This document shows, one piece after another, positions 8,539-19,619 of a stretch of 64,000 nt of DNA; the stretch's first letter is position 1, and each line of letters begins with the position of its first letter. The stretch is taken from contig AP014719.1 in assembly GCA_001549895.1 (NCBI GenBank), positions 2,232,001 through 2,296,000 on the forward strand, read 5' to 3'. Both the position numbers and the translations under genes were made by a program. Source of the DNA: Arthrobacter sp. Hiyo8 (GTDB lineage: Bacteria; Actinomycetota; Actinomycetes; Actinomycetales; Micrococcaceae). Under the pieces are notes generated by a model that searched no databases, was not told where the DNA came from, and saw only the letters and a list, made by a program, of their open reading frames with translations.

Positions 8539-9752
8539 CTACTGCCTTGTGATGACCTGTCCGGCCTTGATGACCGTACGTGTGCGACTTTCGTCCCAGA
8601 GCACCGACGGTTCATCGACAGGGTTTCCGTCCAGGATGACCAGGTCTCCAAAGGCTCCTTCGGCTATGCGGCCCAGGTCATCGCGACGCAACAGGGCTGC
8701 GTTGGTCGATGTCGCAGAGCGGAGCGCATCGTAGACACCCAGTGCTTCGCATTGCAGGCGGAGCCCGGCCAATTGCTCGTCCTCCAGCTCCCCCATGAGG
8801 TCGGTACCAAATCCAATTCGGACCCCCGCGTCGCGTGCTAACACGACGGCATTCCGGCCGGCATTCAGCACTTCCCGGTTCTTGGCCGCCCCTATCTCCG
8901 TGAGACCGATTTCTTCGCCGCGCCGTGCCATCGCGTCGTAGGTCGCCAAAGTCGGAACCAGGTAGACCTCATTGTCAGCCATCAAGCGGGCAGTTTCGGC
9001 GTCCAGCAGATTGCCGTGCTCAATACAGCGCACCCCGTTGAGCACCGAATGGCGGATGGCCTCGGGCGAGTAAGCGTGGGCCGTCGCATAACTGCCCCGG
9101 CGGGAGGCCTCTTCCGTTACAGTGCGGATTTCGGCCGAGCTGTACTGCGGAACCCTGATGGGGTCGACGGGCGAAATGACTCCGCCGGACGTCATGAGCT
9201 TGATGGCCGTGGCTCCGGTGCGGAAGCGGTTGCGCACGGCCCGCAGAAGCTCATCCTCGCCGTCCACCACTTCGCACATGTGGCCGCCATGGAAGCACCC
9301 GCCGTCGTCCGCGGCCCGGATGTCACCGTGGCCACCTGTCTGGCTCAGGGCCGGTCCGGTAAAGAAGTACCTCGGACCTGCGTACAAGCCTTCGTCGATG
9401 GCATTGGCAAGGCCTATGTCTCCCCGGCCACGTCACGGACGCTCGTGAAGCCCCGGTTCAAGGCTGCCCCAAGTCGCCGGGCCCCTGCGAGCGCAGAGTA
9501 GCTCAACGGCCCCGTTTCGTTCTTGGCGGCAGTCAAGCTGAGCGCGTAGGCATGGAAATGCGCATCGATGAGCCCGGGAATCACGGTACGGCCGTCGGCG
9601 TCAACGATCTTTCCGGCCTCTTCCACGTCTCGCCCCACTTCGGTGATCCGGCCCTCGCGGACCGTGATGGAGCCTTCGATCAGGTTCCGGGTCTCGCCAT
9701 CGAAGATGAGGGCGTTCCGGATGGTCAGTGTTCCCGGCGGCGTAGTGGTCAC
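8539..9752 (-). CDS. amidohydrolase family protein (imidazolonepropionase-like), frameshifted
   Basis: About 404 residues once the frame is restored. The N-terminal part holds GLIDAHFH (His65 and His67, metal ligands). The main part holds ATAIKLMTSGG, ATAHAYSPEAI, RCIEHGNLLD and GFGTDLMGE, giving the expected metal-binding Lys/His/His/Asp series. A missing G at about 9422 splits it: adding one G gives RDVAGGDIGLANAIDEGLYAG in one frame. Members hydrolyse cyclic or linear amides and imides. It is the last gene of the long hydantoinase-type cluster, so ring opening or amide cleavage in that pathway is a reasonable inference. Confidence 0.85.
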
Positions 9753-9769
9753 GTGTGGAGATTCCTTTC

Positions 9770-10225
9770 CTAGTTAGTGGTGGCAATCGCTTGTTCGAAC
9801 AGCGGGACAGAGCGCTGGGCGATGTCCACGGCCGCATCCACCGATGTCTGCCCGTAGCTACCCTCAGCGGCAAGGAAGTTCATGGATCCGATGGTCTCAC
9901 CGTTGCTTACCACTGGAACGTTGACGATGGCGCCGCAACCCAGCGACTCAATGGTCGCGGAGTCGAAGAAGAATGCCCGGACTGCTTCCTTGTCCGCCCC
10001 AAGGAACGGCTGCTGGCCCTTGAGGACCTGCTCGAGCCACACCGGGTTGGTGTCCCCGCCCAGGGTCTTCCTTCCGCCCACGGGGTAGACCCCCGGGTGG
10101 CTTGTGTAAATGCGCGCCATGCTGGTGCCTGCGTCGGCGACGACGGAAGCGGTGAACAGGATGACGCCGGGCGTTTCCTGTGCGGCGGCATAGACATCGT
10201 CAAAGTTTTCGAACTGGGAACTCAT
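9770..10225 (-). CDS. GAF domain-containing protein
   Basis: 151 residues. A single small ligand-sensing domain with GCGAIVNVPVVSNGETIGSMNFLA, a typical GAF beta-sheet core, and no output domain. Its ATG overlaps the corrected PucR stop (ATGA), and it precedes the amidohydrolase by 18 bp. It may sense a pathway intermediate for the neighbouring PucR regulator, or bind or modify it as an accessory protein. The family assignment is fairly safe; the role is inferred from position. Confidence 0.7.
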   Translation of the reverse strand: MSSQFENFDDVYAAAQETPGVILFTASVVADAGTSMARIYTSHPGVYPVGGRKTLGGDTNPVWLEQVLKGQQPFLGADKEAVRAFFFDSATIESLGCGAIVNVPVVSNGETIGSMNFLAAEGSYGQTSVDAAVDIAQRSVPLFEQAIATTN

Positions 10226-11756
10226 GGGAGTCCTTTCTGGTTATAGCCGGGATTGGCGGAACTCGTCTTGTTGTGGATTGAGCGACGAAGTGTGCTGAGG
10301 ATGAGATGGACGGACAAGAGCTTGGCTGGGGTGTCGAGGGGACGCCCAGTTCGCGGGCACGGTTTAGCCGGCTCTGCAGGGTGTTCCGGTGCAGGTCAAG
10401 GGAGCTTGCTGCGAGGCTGACGGAGCCGTGGTGGTCGAGGAAGGCCCCTGCAGCCGCAATGACGAGGTCTCTGTCCGGGCTGGCCATGAGCAGCGGCAGC
10501 GTCAGTTCGGCCACGAGCAGGACCGAGTCCTCATCGACGAACGTCGCGGCCGCCGCAACGTCGAGGTTGGCGAAGCCTGCCACGGTGCCGGGTCCCGTCG
10601 AGAGAGCGGATTCAGCGGCCAAACGGGATTCACGGACGATATTCGGCAGTGCCACGGGTTCCTCGCGCCACCGAGAGAGTCCTGCCCCCAGCCCCAGTTC
10701 CTCTAAAGACTTCCCGAGACGGACCCGGATCCGCGCTTCGAGCTGGTCCGCCGACTCTTGGTATCTGACGGGAACAAGGGCGAGCCAGCCACCGTGGACT
10801 TCGGCCAGGGGGCTGCGGACTGTGACCTTCCGCCAGAGCAACCGCAGCACCGCTGTGAGCTCCGGGCGATGAGCTTCCAACGACGCCCTGCGGATCCACA
10901 CGGCCACATATTGCTCCTCCCCACGCCAGCCCAGCTGGGAGAGCAAGTGCCGGTGACGTTCCACGAACGTGGTCCAGGAGGAGCCGGGGTCGTGGTTCAA
11001 GCCGACAAGGGCCGCCGTGGGTACTGCACGCGCAGTGTCGAGGACATCTCCCAACAGCCACGCAGCGTTTACCGACGGCGTTGCCACCTCGAGGATCGAC
11101 CGGACGAGCTGCAGGTTGTGGACTCCGGATCTTGGTACCCTCGCGGTGAGCCTGGACGGGATGGAGCTATTCGAACCGCGAACATCCACGGTGATGATTT
11201 CGACTGCCTCCCGGGTGGGCGTTCCCGCGGACGCCAGGCTCACGCCGTCGTACTCTAGCAAGATTTCAATACCGTCCAGCTCCCTGGAGATGGTATTCAG
11301 GACAGCTCCCAAGGTCGTGTCCTTCGCGACCGCTCGGGCAAACCGCGCCAGCTCAGCGTCCACCACGGAAAGGGCAGCGCCGATTTCAGCGGCGAGTGCG
11401 AGGGCAATGCCTGACGTGTCGCCCTCGGCGGCCAGCAAGGTGATACCCAGCCGCTCGGCGAGGCCGATCACTGCGCTGGAGTAGGTACTTCCAGCGACGA
11501 CGACGGCGCTGGCCTTCCGCTCCCAGGCGTGCCGCAGAGCTGCGGACACCAGCCAGCCGCCGGAGCCCATCTCCGCTGAAAGGACGATGACGGTGTTGGG
11601 CCGCACCCGCTGGATGGCATCGAGCTGGGAGACAAGAACGACGCCATCGATTGCCGCGCTGGACGGAGTGAGATACAGCGGGGTGGTGCCGCGGAGGGAG
11701 CCGTGCGCCAGGAGCGCGGCGACATCCAGATGGTTCTCGCTTTTCGACCTACGCAT
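10222..11756 (-). CDS. PucR family transcriptional regulator, frameshifted near the C-terminus
   Basis: About 511 residues. The N-terminal PucR-like ligand domain runs about 20-150 (SSAAIDGVVLVSQLDAIQ, AVVVAGSTYSSAVIGLAERL), followed by a GGDEF-like middle region. A C-terminal helix-turn-helix (SVSLAASSLDLHRNTLQSRL) completes it. After RARELGVP the frame breaks at about 10340. One added C restores LDTPAKLLSVHLILSTLRRS and a stop that overlaps the GAF gene. The ATG at 11756, with AAGGCGG just upstream, overlaps the DUF917 stop by 8 bp. PucR proteins control purine and amide catabolism, which fits this cluster. Confidence 0.82.
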
Positions 11757-12831
11757 GTTGCCGCCTTGGGTGCTCGATCGGAATACCAAAGGCCTTTGGT
11801 TCAGCAAGATCAAGGCCTGCCTCCGAGTACCACTGCGCCGCGGCCTTGATCTTCAGGACGTCAATGACATCGCCCACCCGCACATCGTCGATGTTGACGA
11901 CCGTGCCGTGCTCGGAGTTGAGCAGCGAGACGATGTCCGGGACGGCAGCTGCGATGGCGCCGTCGACGAGGGCCAGCAAGATTTCGTTCTGGATCTCCAA
12001 GCGGATGATCTGCCCGGATCGTTCGTCCACGAGCGTCACGCTGGACGGCAGCGCCGGAAGGCCTAGGTCCGAAGGGCGCGACAGGCCTTCGACGTGACTC
12101 ACCCGGGCCCGGGCAATCCGGGTGGCACCCAGAAATTCAGCGAGCTGCTGGAACTTGCGTCCAACCGACGTTTCGCCGTCGAGAATCTCCCCGATTCGGA
12201 TCATCCGGCTGATGGAGCCGTGGACTCCGTGCTCGCGCATTTGGCCCGCTGAGCACGGATACATGGCTGTAGCGGCCCACCCACCCATCTCCGTGACGAG
12301 TGCCCGCACCAGGGTTTCGGCCCGCTGCGGGTTCTCAGCCTCCACCACAGCCCGTTCGCCGGTAACTCCCATGAGGGCGATCGGACTGATGGGGACGTGG
12401 CCGATGTTCAGCGTTGTTTGGCTGATCAAGGGAAATACACGGCCCATGGGGTCGGAATCAATCACCGGCAGCGAGGACTGCAGCCCGACCATAAGGGGAA
12501 CAATTCCGTTGATGTTGGCGGCGGCGAGCGAATAGATCGCCCGCACCTGCCGGCCAAGGTTGGCCTCGATGGCACGGATGCACCCGATGAACTCATCACC
12601 TACAGGAGGCATATCCGCGATGAGGAGACCCTGAGTGACCATTCCGATCGCAACCACGAGGTCATCGGGGGCCAGCTCGTCAATCGAGATGAGTTCCAAC
12701 ACGCGGTTTTCCATGGCCCTTTCAATCATCTCCGCGTAAACGTAGATGGCTGTCGGGTCGATGGTGCAGGCCAGGAAGTGGGCGCCGGTCCGCAGGTGCC
12801 GGACATCCTCCACCGTCAGCAGGGCGCTCAT
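11749..12831 (-). CDS. DUF917 (S-methyl-thiohydantoin desulfurase-like) protein
   Basis: 360 residues, intact and cytosolic. It is recognised from the DUF917 pattern: an N-terminal GAHFLACTIDP/GMVTQGLLI region and a central ANINGIVPLMVGLQSSLPVIDSDPMGRVFP stretch. VVEAENPQRAETLVRALVTEMGG follows, and a C-terminal beta domain ends YSEAGLDLAEPKAFGIPIEHP. The family is often linked to hydantoinase genes. I recall that it was connected to thiohydantoin desulfuration, which would fit a hydantoin-type substrate. The ATG overlaps the upstream HyuA-like stop (ATGA). Confidence 0.8.
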   Translation of the reverse strand: MSALLTVEDVRHLRTGAHFLACTIDPTAIYVYAEMIERAMENRVLELISIDELAPDDLVVAIGMVTQGLLIADMPPVGDEFIGCIRAIEANLGRQVRAIYSLAAANINGIVPLMVGLQSSLPVIDSDPMGRVFPLISQTTLNIGHVPISPIALMGVTGERAVVEAENPQRAETLVRALVTEMGGWAATAMYPCSAGQMREHGVHGSISRMIRIGEILDGETSVGRKFQQLAEFLGATRIARARVSHVEGLSRPSDLGLPALPSSVTLVDERSGQIIRLEIQNEILLALVDGAIAAAVPDIVSLLNSEHGTVVNIDDVRVGDVIDVLKIKAAAQWYSEAGLDLAEPKAFGIPIEHPRRQHA

Positions 12832-14176
12832 CGAATGACACCCTCTTCCGCCCCGAAGGGTGCCCGTCCTTGTATTTCGGGGGCATCTTCAATCGTGTCC
12901 CCGGAGGCTTCACCAGCGGCTTGGACCCTGATCCGCACGATGCCGGGGTTGCCATACGGCATGGCATAGACGTTCGATTCAATGATCCGCGTGAGCCCGG
13001 GGCTCGCCCCCAACTGAACGGCTGCCGACTCGGCATCTTCTTCCGCGCGACGCTGCACCAACTGGAGGTCCGCCCGACCGCTAACAGTCTCCAACCTGTC
13101 GATCCAGGCGGTCAGGGGCGCGACGGCGGAGCCACCTGCGCGGCGTCGTGCTCAGCTGCCAGCGTGGGAACCAGCCCGAACGGGAGCGGGGTGTCCTGCC
13201 CGCTTCGGAGGTCCGCAACCACCGAGGGACCGCAGGGCGGACCGGATGGTCGGCCGTGTACGGTTCGACGACGGCGGCGTTGCTGGCGAGGCTCGCCTCG
13301 TACCCTTGGCGGATGACGCTTCGCGTAGCAGGGAGACCCCCGCGGATTTGGCCCACGGTGACCCCAGAGTCCGCACAGATGACGACCTCCCCATCCGGGC
13401 GCCGGCCAAGGTAGCCGCGCCGAGGATCTGCATAGCGGGTTCGGGGCGCAACCCGTGAATCGGAATCACTGCCAGCCGCGCGAGCGGCGCGCGGCCGCCG
13501 TCGTTCTTGGCGAACCACATCGTGGCGGAGGGAAAATGCCGCCGTCCCGACGCTTCCAGCATCGCGACCAGGTCCTCTCCTGTTTCCATGAGGGCGCTGT
13601 TGAGGATGGCTGTGTAGTCACGGTCGCGGAAAACACTGGAATAGAAGTCGCTGGAGATGCTGATGCGCATTTCGCTGTCACTGGACAGGATGGCATCGGC
13701 AATGCGCGTTTCGTGATCCTTCGACGCTGTCGACCCCACGGAGGTGATTGCAATGTTCCGTACGTCTCCGGAGAGGATGTCCGGAAGTTCGGCCAGGAAA
13801 GCCTCCAAACCTAGCGGAGCGAGGGGCGTCCTCGCAGGTCGTGGCCTCCGCCGACGTGGACTGTCCGGGCCACCACGGGTACCACGAGTGCCGGCAGCCC
13901 AGTCACGTGGAACGCGTCCGCAGGCGGGCGGGGCGAAATCCGGATCGCGATGACCGAGGCTAGTTTCCGCGCAGCGAGGACGCTTCCGGCGTCGGAGGTA
14001 ATATCCGTTACTTTCGTAATTTCCGCACCAAGCTCGTGGCGAAGCTCTTCGAAGGTGGTGTCGACGGCCTCCGCAAGCGTGCTGCATCGCTCCGCAGCCG
14101 CGGCGGCCACCACGCTGTGCCCGTCGAGCACCAAGGTCCGGCAGCTTGTTCCCTGCAACCGCAGCCCTATGCGCAT
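12828..14176 (-). CDS. degenerate HyuA-like (hydantoinase/oxoprolinase N-terminal type) protein, several frameshifts
   Basis: About 450 residues when joined. It begins MRIGLRLQGTSCRTLVLDG, which aligns in layout with the HyuA start MRIGVDxGGTxTDxVxxDG but lacks the Asp and Gly-Gly-Thr residues of the nucleotide site. Middle parts include AFLAELPDILSGDVRNIAITS, SVFRDRDYTAILNSALMETGE and EVVICADSGVTVGQIRGG. The C-terminus reads NVYAMPYGNPGIVRIRVQAAGEA. Breaks near 13824, 13412, 13230 and 13117 are each repaired by one base. It is coupled to the DUF917 gene. It may be a non-catalytic partner or a decaying paralog; four breaks in 1.35 kb make real decay possible. Confidence 0.6.
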
Positions 14177-14258
14177 TGTTCGGCCTCCTGTTCAGCCTGC
14201 CGCAGTTCCCTCACCGGGTCATGACCATGTTCCATGTATATAGCGTCCCCGATAGGGC

Positions 14259-15241
14259 CTAGCCCGTGCGCTTGCGGAAGAACAATCCGTCCGCGGCGAC
14301 TGCAAGCAGGATGAGGACGCCGGTGACAACCTGCTGGTAGGTGGTGTCCCAGTGGAGCAGGTTGAAGCCGTTGCCGATGACGGTCAGGATCATGACTCCG
14401 ACGAATGCCCGCCACATAGCACCGTGTCCGCCGAGAATGCTGGTGCCTCCGATGACCACGGCGGCAATGGCCGTGAGTTCGATGCCGATGGCCATGGCTG
14501 GCTGGGCTGAGCCTGCGCGCGAAGCAAGAATCATGCCGGCCATCGCGGAGCACAGGCCGCTGATGGCAAAGACGGCGACGTGGATGGAACCGGTGCGGAT
14601 ACCGCTAAGGCGTGCCGCTTCCTTGTTGCCGCCCACGGCGTAAATCCTGCGGCCAAACGTAGTGCGCCAGAGGACGATGCCTAGGACGATCGTCATGGCT
14701 ACCATGAGCACGGAGCCCGCAGTGAGGCCGAAGAGACTGGGCCAGGTCCACGTCTGGAAGGCGGCAAGTTGCTCGGGCAGCGGCGCGACGATGGCTCCGC
14801 CCGTGATCACGATGGCCAGGCCGCGGTAAATGATGCTCACCGCCAGCGTGCCTATGAAGGAATTCACCTTCGTACTGACCACGATCAGGCCGGTGACGGT
14901 TCCCAGGGCGGCTCCCACCAACAATGCGCCGACGAATCCCGCGATCACCCCTAAGTGCTGGGTGATCATCACTCCGGCGATGGCGGAGACAGCCAAGTTT
15001 GCGGTGGAGGAAAGATCGAAGACACCGCTGACGATGCACAGTGTGGCGGCAGCGGCCAACAGTCCCACGATGGCAGCTTGGTCGAACAGGTTGATGAAAT
15101 TTCGGCCGTGAGGAACGTTCCGGTATTGAGGGTCAGTAGCAGCATGATGGCGATCAGTCCGAAGACGATCCCGAAATCCCTGACATTGAGCTTGAATTTC
15201 TTCTCGGCCGGCTCGGACACGGCAGCAGTAACTGTGGTCAT
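14259..15241 (-). CDS. ABC transporter permease, ribose/RbsC type, frameshifted
   Basis: About 327 residues in the inner membrane, with roughly 9-10 hydrophobic segments. The first is DFGIVFGLIAIMLLLTLNTG; later ones include LLAAAATLCIVSGVFDLS and IELTAIAAVVIGGTSILGGHG. The last two match the RbsC/BPD_transp_2 family (GTSILGGxG). A missing C at about 15105 breaks the frame; repair gives FLTARNFINLFDQAAIVGLLAAAA. I chose the ATG at 15241 because AGGTGA precedes it; an in-frame GTG at 15250 directly abuts the ATPase stop. It forms the channel of the importer with the next two genes upstream. Confidence 0.88.
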
Positions 15242-15250
15242 TTGATTCAC

Positions 15251-16776
15251 CTATTTCAGAAATGCGGAAGCCATGACTTCATCGCGGGAGGCGTTCCGGT
15301 CGAATTCAGCAACGATGCGGCCTTGCCTCATGACATGGATACGGTGGGATAGGCCGATGACTTCCTCGAGTTCGGAGCTGACAACGACGACAGCCGTGCC
15401 CTTTGCTGCGAGGTCAGCGATCATGCCGTGGATGCGAGCCTTGGCCTCGATGTCGACACCACGCGTGGGTTCGTCCACCAGCAGCACCGCCGGAGGATTG
15501 AGCAGCCACTTGGCGAAGAGCGCCTTCTGCTGGTTTCCTCCGGACAAATCGGCAATTAGCGAGCCGCGGCGGGCGCCGCGCAGGTCGACGGAATGGCTGA
15601 TTTCGGATACGGCTGCCTTTTCCCGGGCTACCCTGACGAAACCGCCCAGTGATCGGCCCGACAAGGTGGAAAGAGCGATGTTTTCGTCCACCGGCCGGCA
15701 CATGACTAGGCCCTGTTCTTTCCGCGACTCGGGGACGAGGGCCATTCCGGCTTTGATGGCTTGCCGGATGGAGTTGGCACGGAGGCGTCGGCCGTTGATC
15801 TGGACATATCCACTGGTGGTTCGATCAGCACCGAACATGGCGAGCAGGGTCTCGCTGCGGCCACTGCCCACCAGGCCAGCGATACCCAGGATTTCGCCTT
15901 GGCGGACCGTGAAGGAGACGTCTTTCACTTTTGAGCTGCTCAGTCCCGCCACTTGGACCACCGTTTTTGCTTCCGGGGGTACCGGCTGAACCTCCGGAAT
16001 GAGGAAATCGACCTCCCTGCCGACCATCAGGCCGACGAGCGACTCGGGCGTGTGCCCCGAGGCGTCCTCAGTGGTGATGTGCTGTCCGTCGCGGAGAATG
16101 GTCACTCGGTCCACTAAACCCAGGACTTCCTCCAGATAGTGCGATACGAGGATGACGGTGGTGCCTAAACGCGCGAGGCTCCTGATCACCTTCAACAGCT
16201 TTGCTTTCTCGGCCTCGTTCAGGACCGCCGTCGGCTCGTCCATGCACAGCACCTTGGCGCCACGGGCGAGGGCTTTCAGGATTTCGACCTGCTGCTGCTG
16301 ACCGATCGGGAGGTCCCCCGCCATCGCCCGGGGGTCAAGCTCAAAGCCGGTCTCGGCCAGGAGGCGCTCCAAGTGATCGGCGTCCCGCCGCGAACGGAGC
16401 AGGCTTCCTGTGTTGGCCCATCGGCCCAGGAAGACGTTCTCCAGCACTGAAAGGCCAGGAACGAGTGCCAGCTCTTGGGATATAAGGGATATTCCTTGTG
16501 CGATGGCGTCCCTGGGCTCGGCGATCTTCACCTCCCGGTCATCAAGCTTGACGACGCCGAAATCTGCCGCGATGGCGCCGCCGAGGATCTTCAGCAGCGT
16601 GCTCTTGCCAGCACCGTTTTCCCCCATGATGCCGTGGATTTCCCCGGAGCCACCGACAACGTGATATCGCGGAGCACAGTGCTGGCACCGTACCGCTTTC
16701 CGATTCCGGAGACGGTGATTTCCGGAGCGGCACTCCGATTGACTCGCTCTGGTGTATCCAACTGTTGTATAGCCAT
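15251..16776 (-). CDS. sugar-type ABC transporter ATP-binding protein (RbsA-like), frameshifted
   Basis: About 508 residues with two fused ATPase domains. The first has MGENGAGKST (Walker A), LPIGQQQQVEILKAL (signature) and VLCMDEPTAVL (Walker B). The second has an unusual nucleotide loop GLVGSGRSETLL, LSGGNQQKALFAKWL and VLLVDEPTRGVD, as in RbsA/MglA proteins. One missing G at about 16640 separates the first 45 residues (ITVSGIGKRYGASTVL) from the rest; repair gives APGKIHGIMGENGAGKST or nearly so. It powers the importer encoded with the permease and binding protein. Confidence 0.9.
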
Positions 16777-16810
16777 TTTGACCTCGGGAGATGGAATGGA
16801 CGTTTGGCCG

Positions 16811-16873
16811 GTCCTGCCGGGACCGGGGCGGGGCTCCTGCCCTGCCGGGATTTCAGCCCCGGCAAGACAGGAC
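16811..16873 (-). terminator. imperfect hairpin between binding-protein and ATPase genes
   Basis: GTCCTG (16811) pairs with CAGGAC (16868-16873), and inner GCCGGG and CCCCGGC segments add further pairing. Hairpins here often slow RNA decay or partly stop transcription, so that more binding protein than ATPase is made. That role is inferred. Confidence 0.4.
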
Positions 16874-16892
16874 CACGAGGGTGATAAGTCGG

Positions 16893-17914
16893 CTAGTCAG
16901 AGTACTTCGAGACGTAGTTCACGGCGTCGAGGGCTTCCTTGGTGCCCTTGCCTTGTTGGGAGCCAAGCTCGCCTCGTCCACTGCCGTCTCCACCTGCTGT
17001 CCCCGGGCCTTGGCAAGGCCGAGTTCCGTGGCCTTGGCGCCGTTCGCCACCACGTCGCTGACGTAGATGGAGAACCATTTACCGGATCGGACGGCCTCGA
17101 CATTCGAAGTAGATGCACCGTTGCCAATGAACTTGATGTTGCTATTGCCAGCCGCAGCGGCCGCACCCGTGATCGCCTGGGATGCACCGATGACGACATC
17201 GACGTCCGGGTTGGCCTGGGAAACGTTCTGGAACGCCTGCCGGCCGCTGTCTTGGGTGTATCCGCCTTCGACACTGGCCACCAGCTTGATCTTCGGATCA
17301 GTGGCCAGCTCAGCTTTCACTGCTTCGGTCCGGGCGTTATCCAGCGGCAGGGACTTGAATCCCTCGAGGTAGGCCACCTTGCAGGTGTCTTTGGAGACTT
17401 TGGCGCAGGCATCCTTGCCCATTTGGCCGAGCATCTTGCCGTTGCTGGTGGGAAGGTCAACGATGCTGATCGCACCGGGGACCTGGGGCTGGATAGTGTC
17501 GAACTTCGGACCGATAACGGAGAACTCGACCACCACCGTTATGCCAGCTTGGACGGCCTGCTGCAGTGGCGCAATGAGGGCCTGGTTGTCGTTCGCCTGG
17601 ATAACGATCACCTCGAACTGTTTTGAGGTGACCGCGTCCTGGATCTGCTGGACCTGGGTCTGGGCGTTGAAGTTGGGGTCCACGAACGTAGCGCTGGCGT
17701 TGTTGGCCTTGGCCGCCTGCTGGACGCCGAGGAAGGTTCCTTGGGCGAAGCCGTTCGACTTGGCGAAGCCGAAGAATCCGACGTTGAGGGGTTTGCCGGC
17801 GTCCGCCGTCGAAGCTGGTCCCGCGGCCGCTTGCGTGGGTGGGGTGCAGGCTGACGTCAGGAGCGCTAGCCCGATGAGCGCCGCGGCTGCGGCTGATTTC
17901 TTTATGTTTTTCAT
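16893..17914 (-). CDS. ABC transporter substrate-binding lipoprotein (sugar type), frameshifted at the C-terminus
   Basis: About 340 residues. A lipoprotein signal ends LLTSAC with Cys23 as the lipid site. The mature part matches the Peripla_BP_4 fold (NVGFFGFAKSNGFAQGTFLG, VIVIQANDNQALIAPLQQAV, DVDVVIGASQAITGAAAA). A missing G at about 16951 gives a false tail; repair yields NKGKGTKEALDAVNYVSKYSD and the stop at 16893. Although the fold is sugar-type, it sits 23 bp behind HyuB, so the ligand could be a cyclic amide or its precursor. Confidence 0.88.
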
Positions 17915-17937
17915 TGGGTGTCCTTCTGTGGGCGGGC

Positions 17938-19609
17938 TTAGTATCCGTAGTGGGTCTTGGCGAAGTCCTCGGTGATGAAGCGGTTGACGATGTCGTAGGT
18001 GATCTCGTCCCGGGAGCGCTGGGAGACGTCCCCGAAGCCGCCGCCGCCGCCGACTGCGAGCCGGACGATGTCGCCGGCCTTGACCTTGCGGGCGTTGGCT
18101 TTCAGAGTGCGGACCTCATCGCTGCGACCTGGGTTGAACACAACCTCGGGCCCTTGGGCGTCTGAGCCGCCGAACAGTCCCCAGGCCGGGTCTTGGACCT
18201 TTCGAACCAGAGCCCCACGACGCAGTCGGCCAGGAACTCGTATTCACGGATGACTCCGTTTCCGCCGCGCCACTGGCCGGGCCGCCGGAGTTGGGTCGGA
18301 TGGAGTATTCGTTGATGCGGAATGGGTAGCGGGTCTCCATCATTTCGATGGGCAGGTCCTTGAGGGAGCCGTTGACGTTGTTGATCATCGCGGACTCGCC
18401 GTCGGTGCCTTGCCAGGCTCCCCAACCGCCCAGTGTGGCCTCCATGGTCACGAAGTTCCGGCCGAAGCGAGGATCGAAACCGGCTGCAGTGATGATCATC
18501 GAGTCGCCGTGGCTGGCGCTGGCAACCCGCTCGGGCATGGCCGGTGCCATGGCCTTGGAAACCAGGTCGATCAGTAGTCCGAGGTGGGAGAAGTACCACT
18601 GGCACGGGGCTGGCGCCACCGCGCCGAGAACTGAACCTGAACGCACCTGGGTGGTCAACGGCCGGAAAGACCCGCCGTTCGAGTTGGAGTCCGGGCTGAC
18701 AAGGAGCTTGTAGCCGACCCGCAGTGCGGAGACTGCCTGGGCGGCGCCACAGTTGACGGGCCCCATGGTCTGGTCAGCCGATCCGGTTACGTCGAAATCA
18801 ACGGTGTCGCCAGAGACTGTGATCTTTAGCCTGATTGGAATCGGGGTGTCCAGGTTGATGCCGTCGTTGTCCAGGACGCCTTCGGCTTCGTAGACGCCGT
18901 CGGGAATGTTGCGGACGGTCTCGCGCTCGATTTCCTCCGTCTGACGGAAGATCTCATCCCGGGCAGCGTCCAGTTGGTCCATCCCGTAACGGCCCACGAG
19001 CTCCTTCATCCGGGTGGTGCCCATCCGAAGGGCGGCGATCATCGCGTGCATGTCACCGATGGTCTGGTAGGGGAAGCGGACATTGGTTCGGATCAGATCC
19101 ACGACGGAGGTTTCAATGCCTGCATCGATCAGTTTGACCGGGCCCATCCGGAAGCCCTCCTGGAAGATGTCCGTCGCATCCATGGAACCGCCGACGTCCT
19201 TGGAGCCCATGTCCATCCAGTGCGCACGGGTGGCTGCGAAGCCGACCACAGCGCCATCGTCGAAGATCGGGGCAAAAATGGTGACGTCGTTCAGGTGGGT
19301 TCCGCCAAGATAGGAATCGTTGAGGATCCAGACGTCCCCTTCCTTCCAGACGTCGCGGCCGTACAGTTCTTCCACCGCGATGGAACAGGTTTCCAGGTTG
19401 CCCAAGAACAGTGGCAGCCCAGCGGACTGTCCGAGCACGCGGTGCTCGGTGTCCAGGAGCGCCACGACGCAGTCCCCTCCTTCGTAAAGGATGGGTGAGT
19501 AGGCGGAGCGGATGAGGGTGGCGTTCATGTCGTCCGCGGCGCTGGTGAGCGCGTTGCGGATGATCTCCACGGTGACTGGATCCAGGGTCTTGACTGCAGT
19601 GATTGTCAT
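17938..19609 (-). CDS. hydantoinase B/oxoprolinase family protein (HyuB-like), frameshifted
   Basis: About 557 residues. The start TLDPVTVEIIRNALTSAADDM is the family signature, followed by LNDSYLGGTHLNDVTIFAP and RFPYQTIGDMHAMIAALRMG. AWQGTDGESAMINNVNGSLKDLPIEMMETRYPFRINEYSIRP-type text is split by breaks near 18278 and 18188. One base at each restores GGNGVIREYEFL and AVGGGGGFGDVSQRSRDE, ending TKTHYGY-like at 17938. HyuB works with HyuA in ATP-dependent opening of hydantoin- or 5-oxoproline-type rings. A GAGG ribosome site lies at the hyuA stop about 10 bases upstream. Confidence 0.88.
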
Positions 19610-19619
19610 TGTTGGTACC

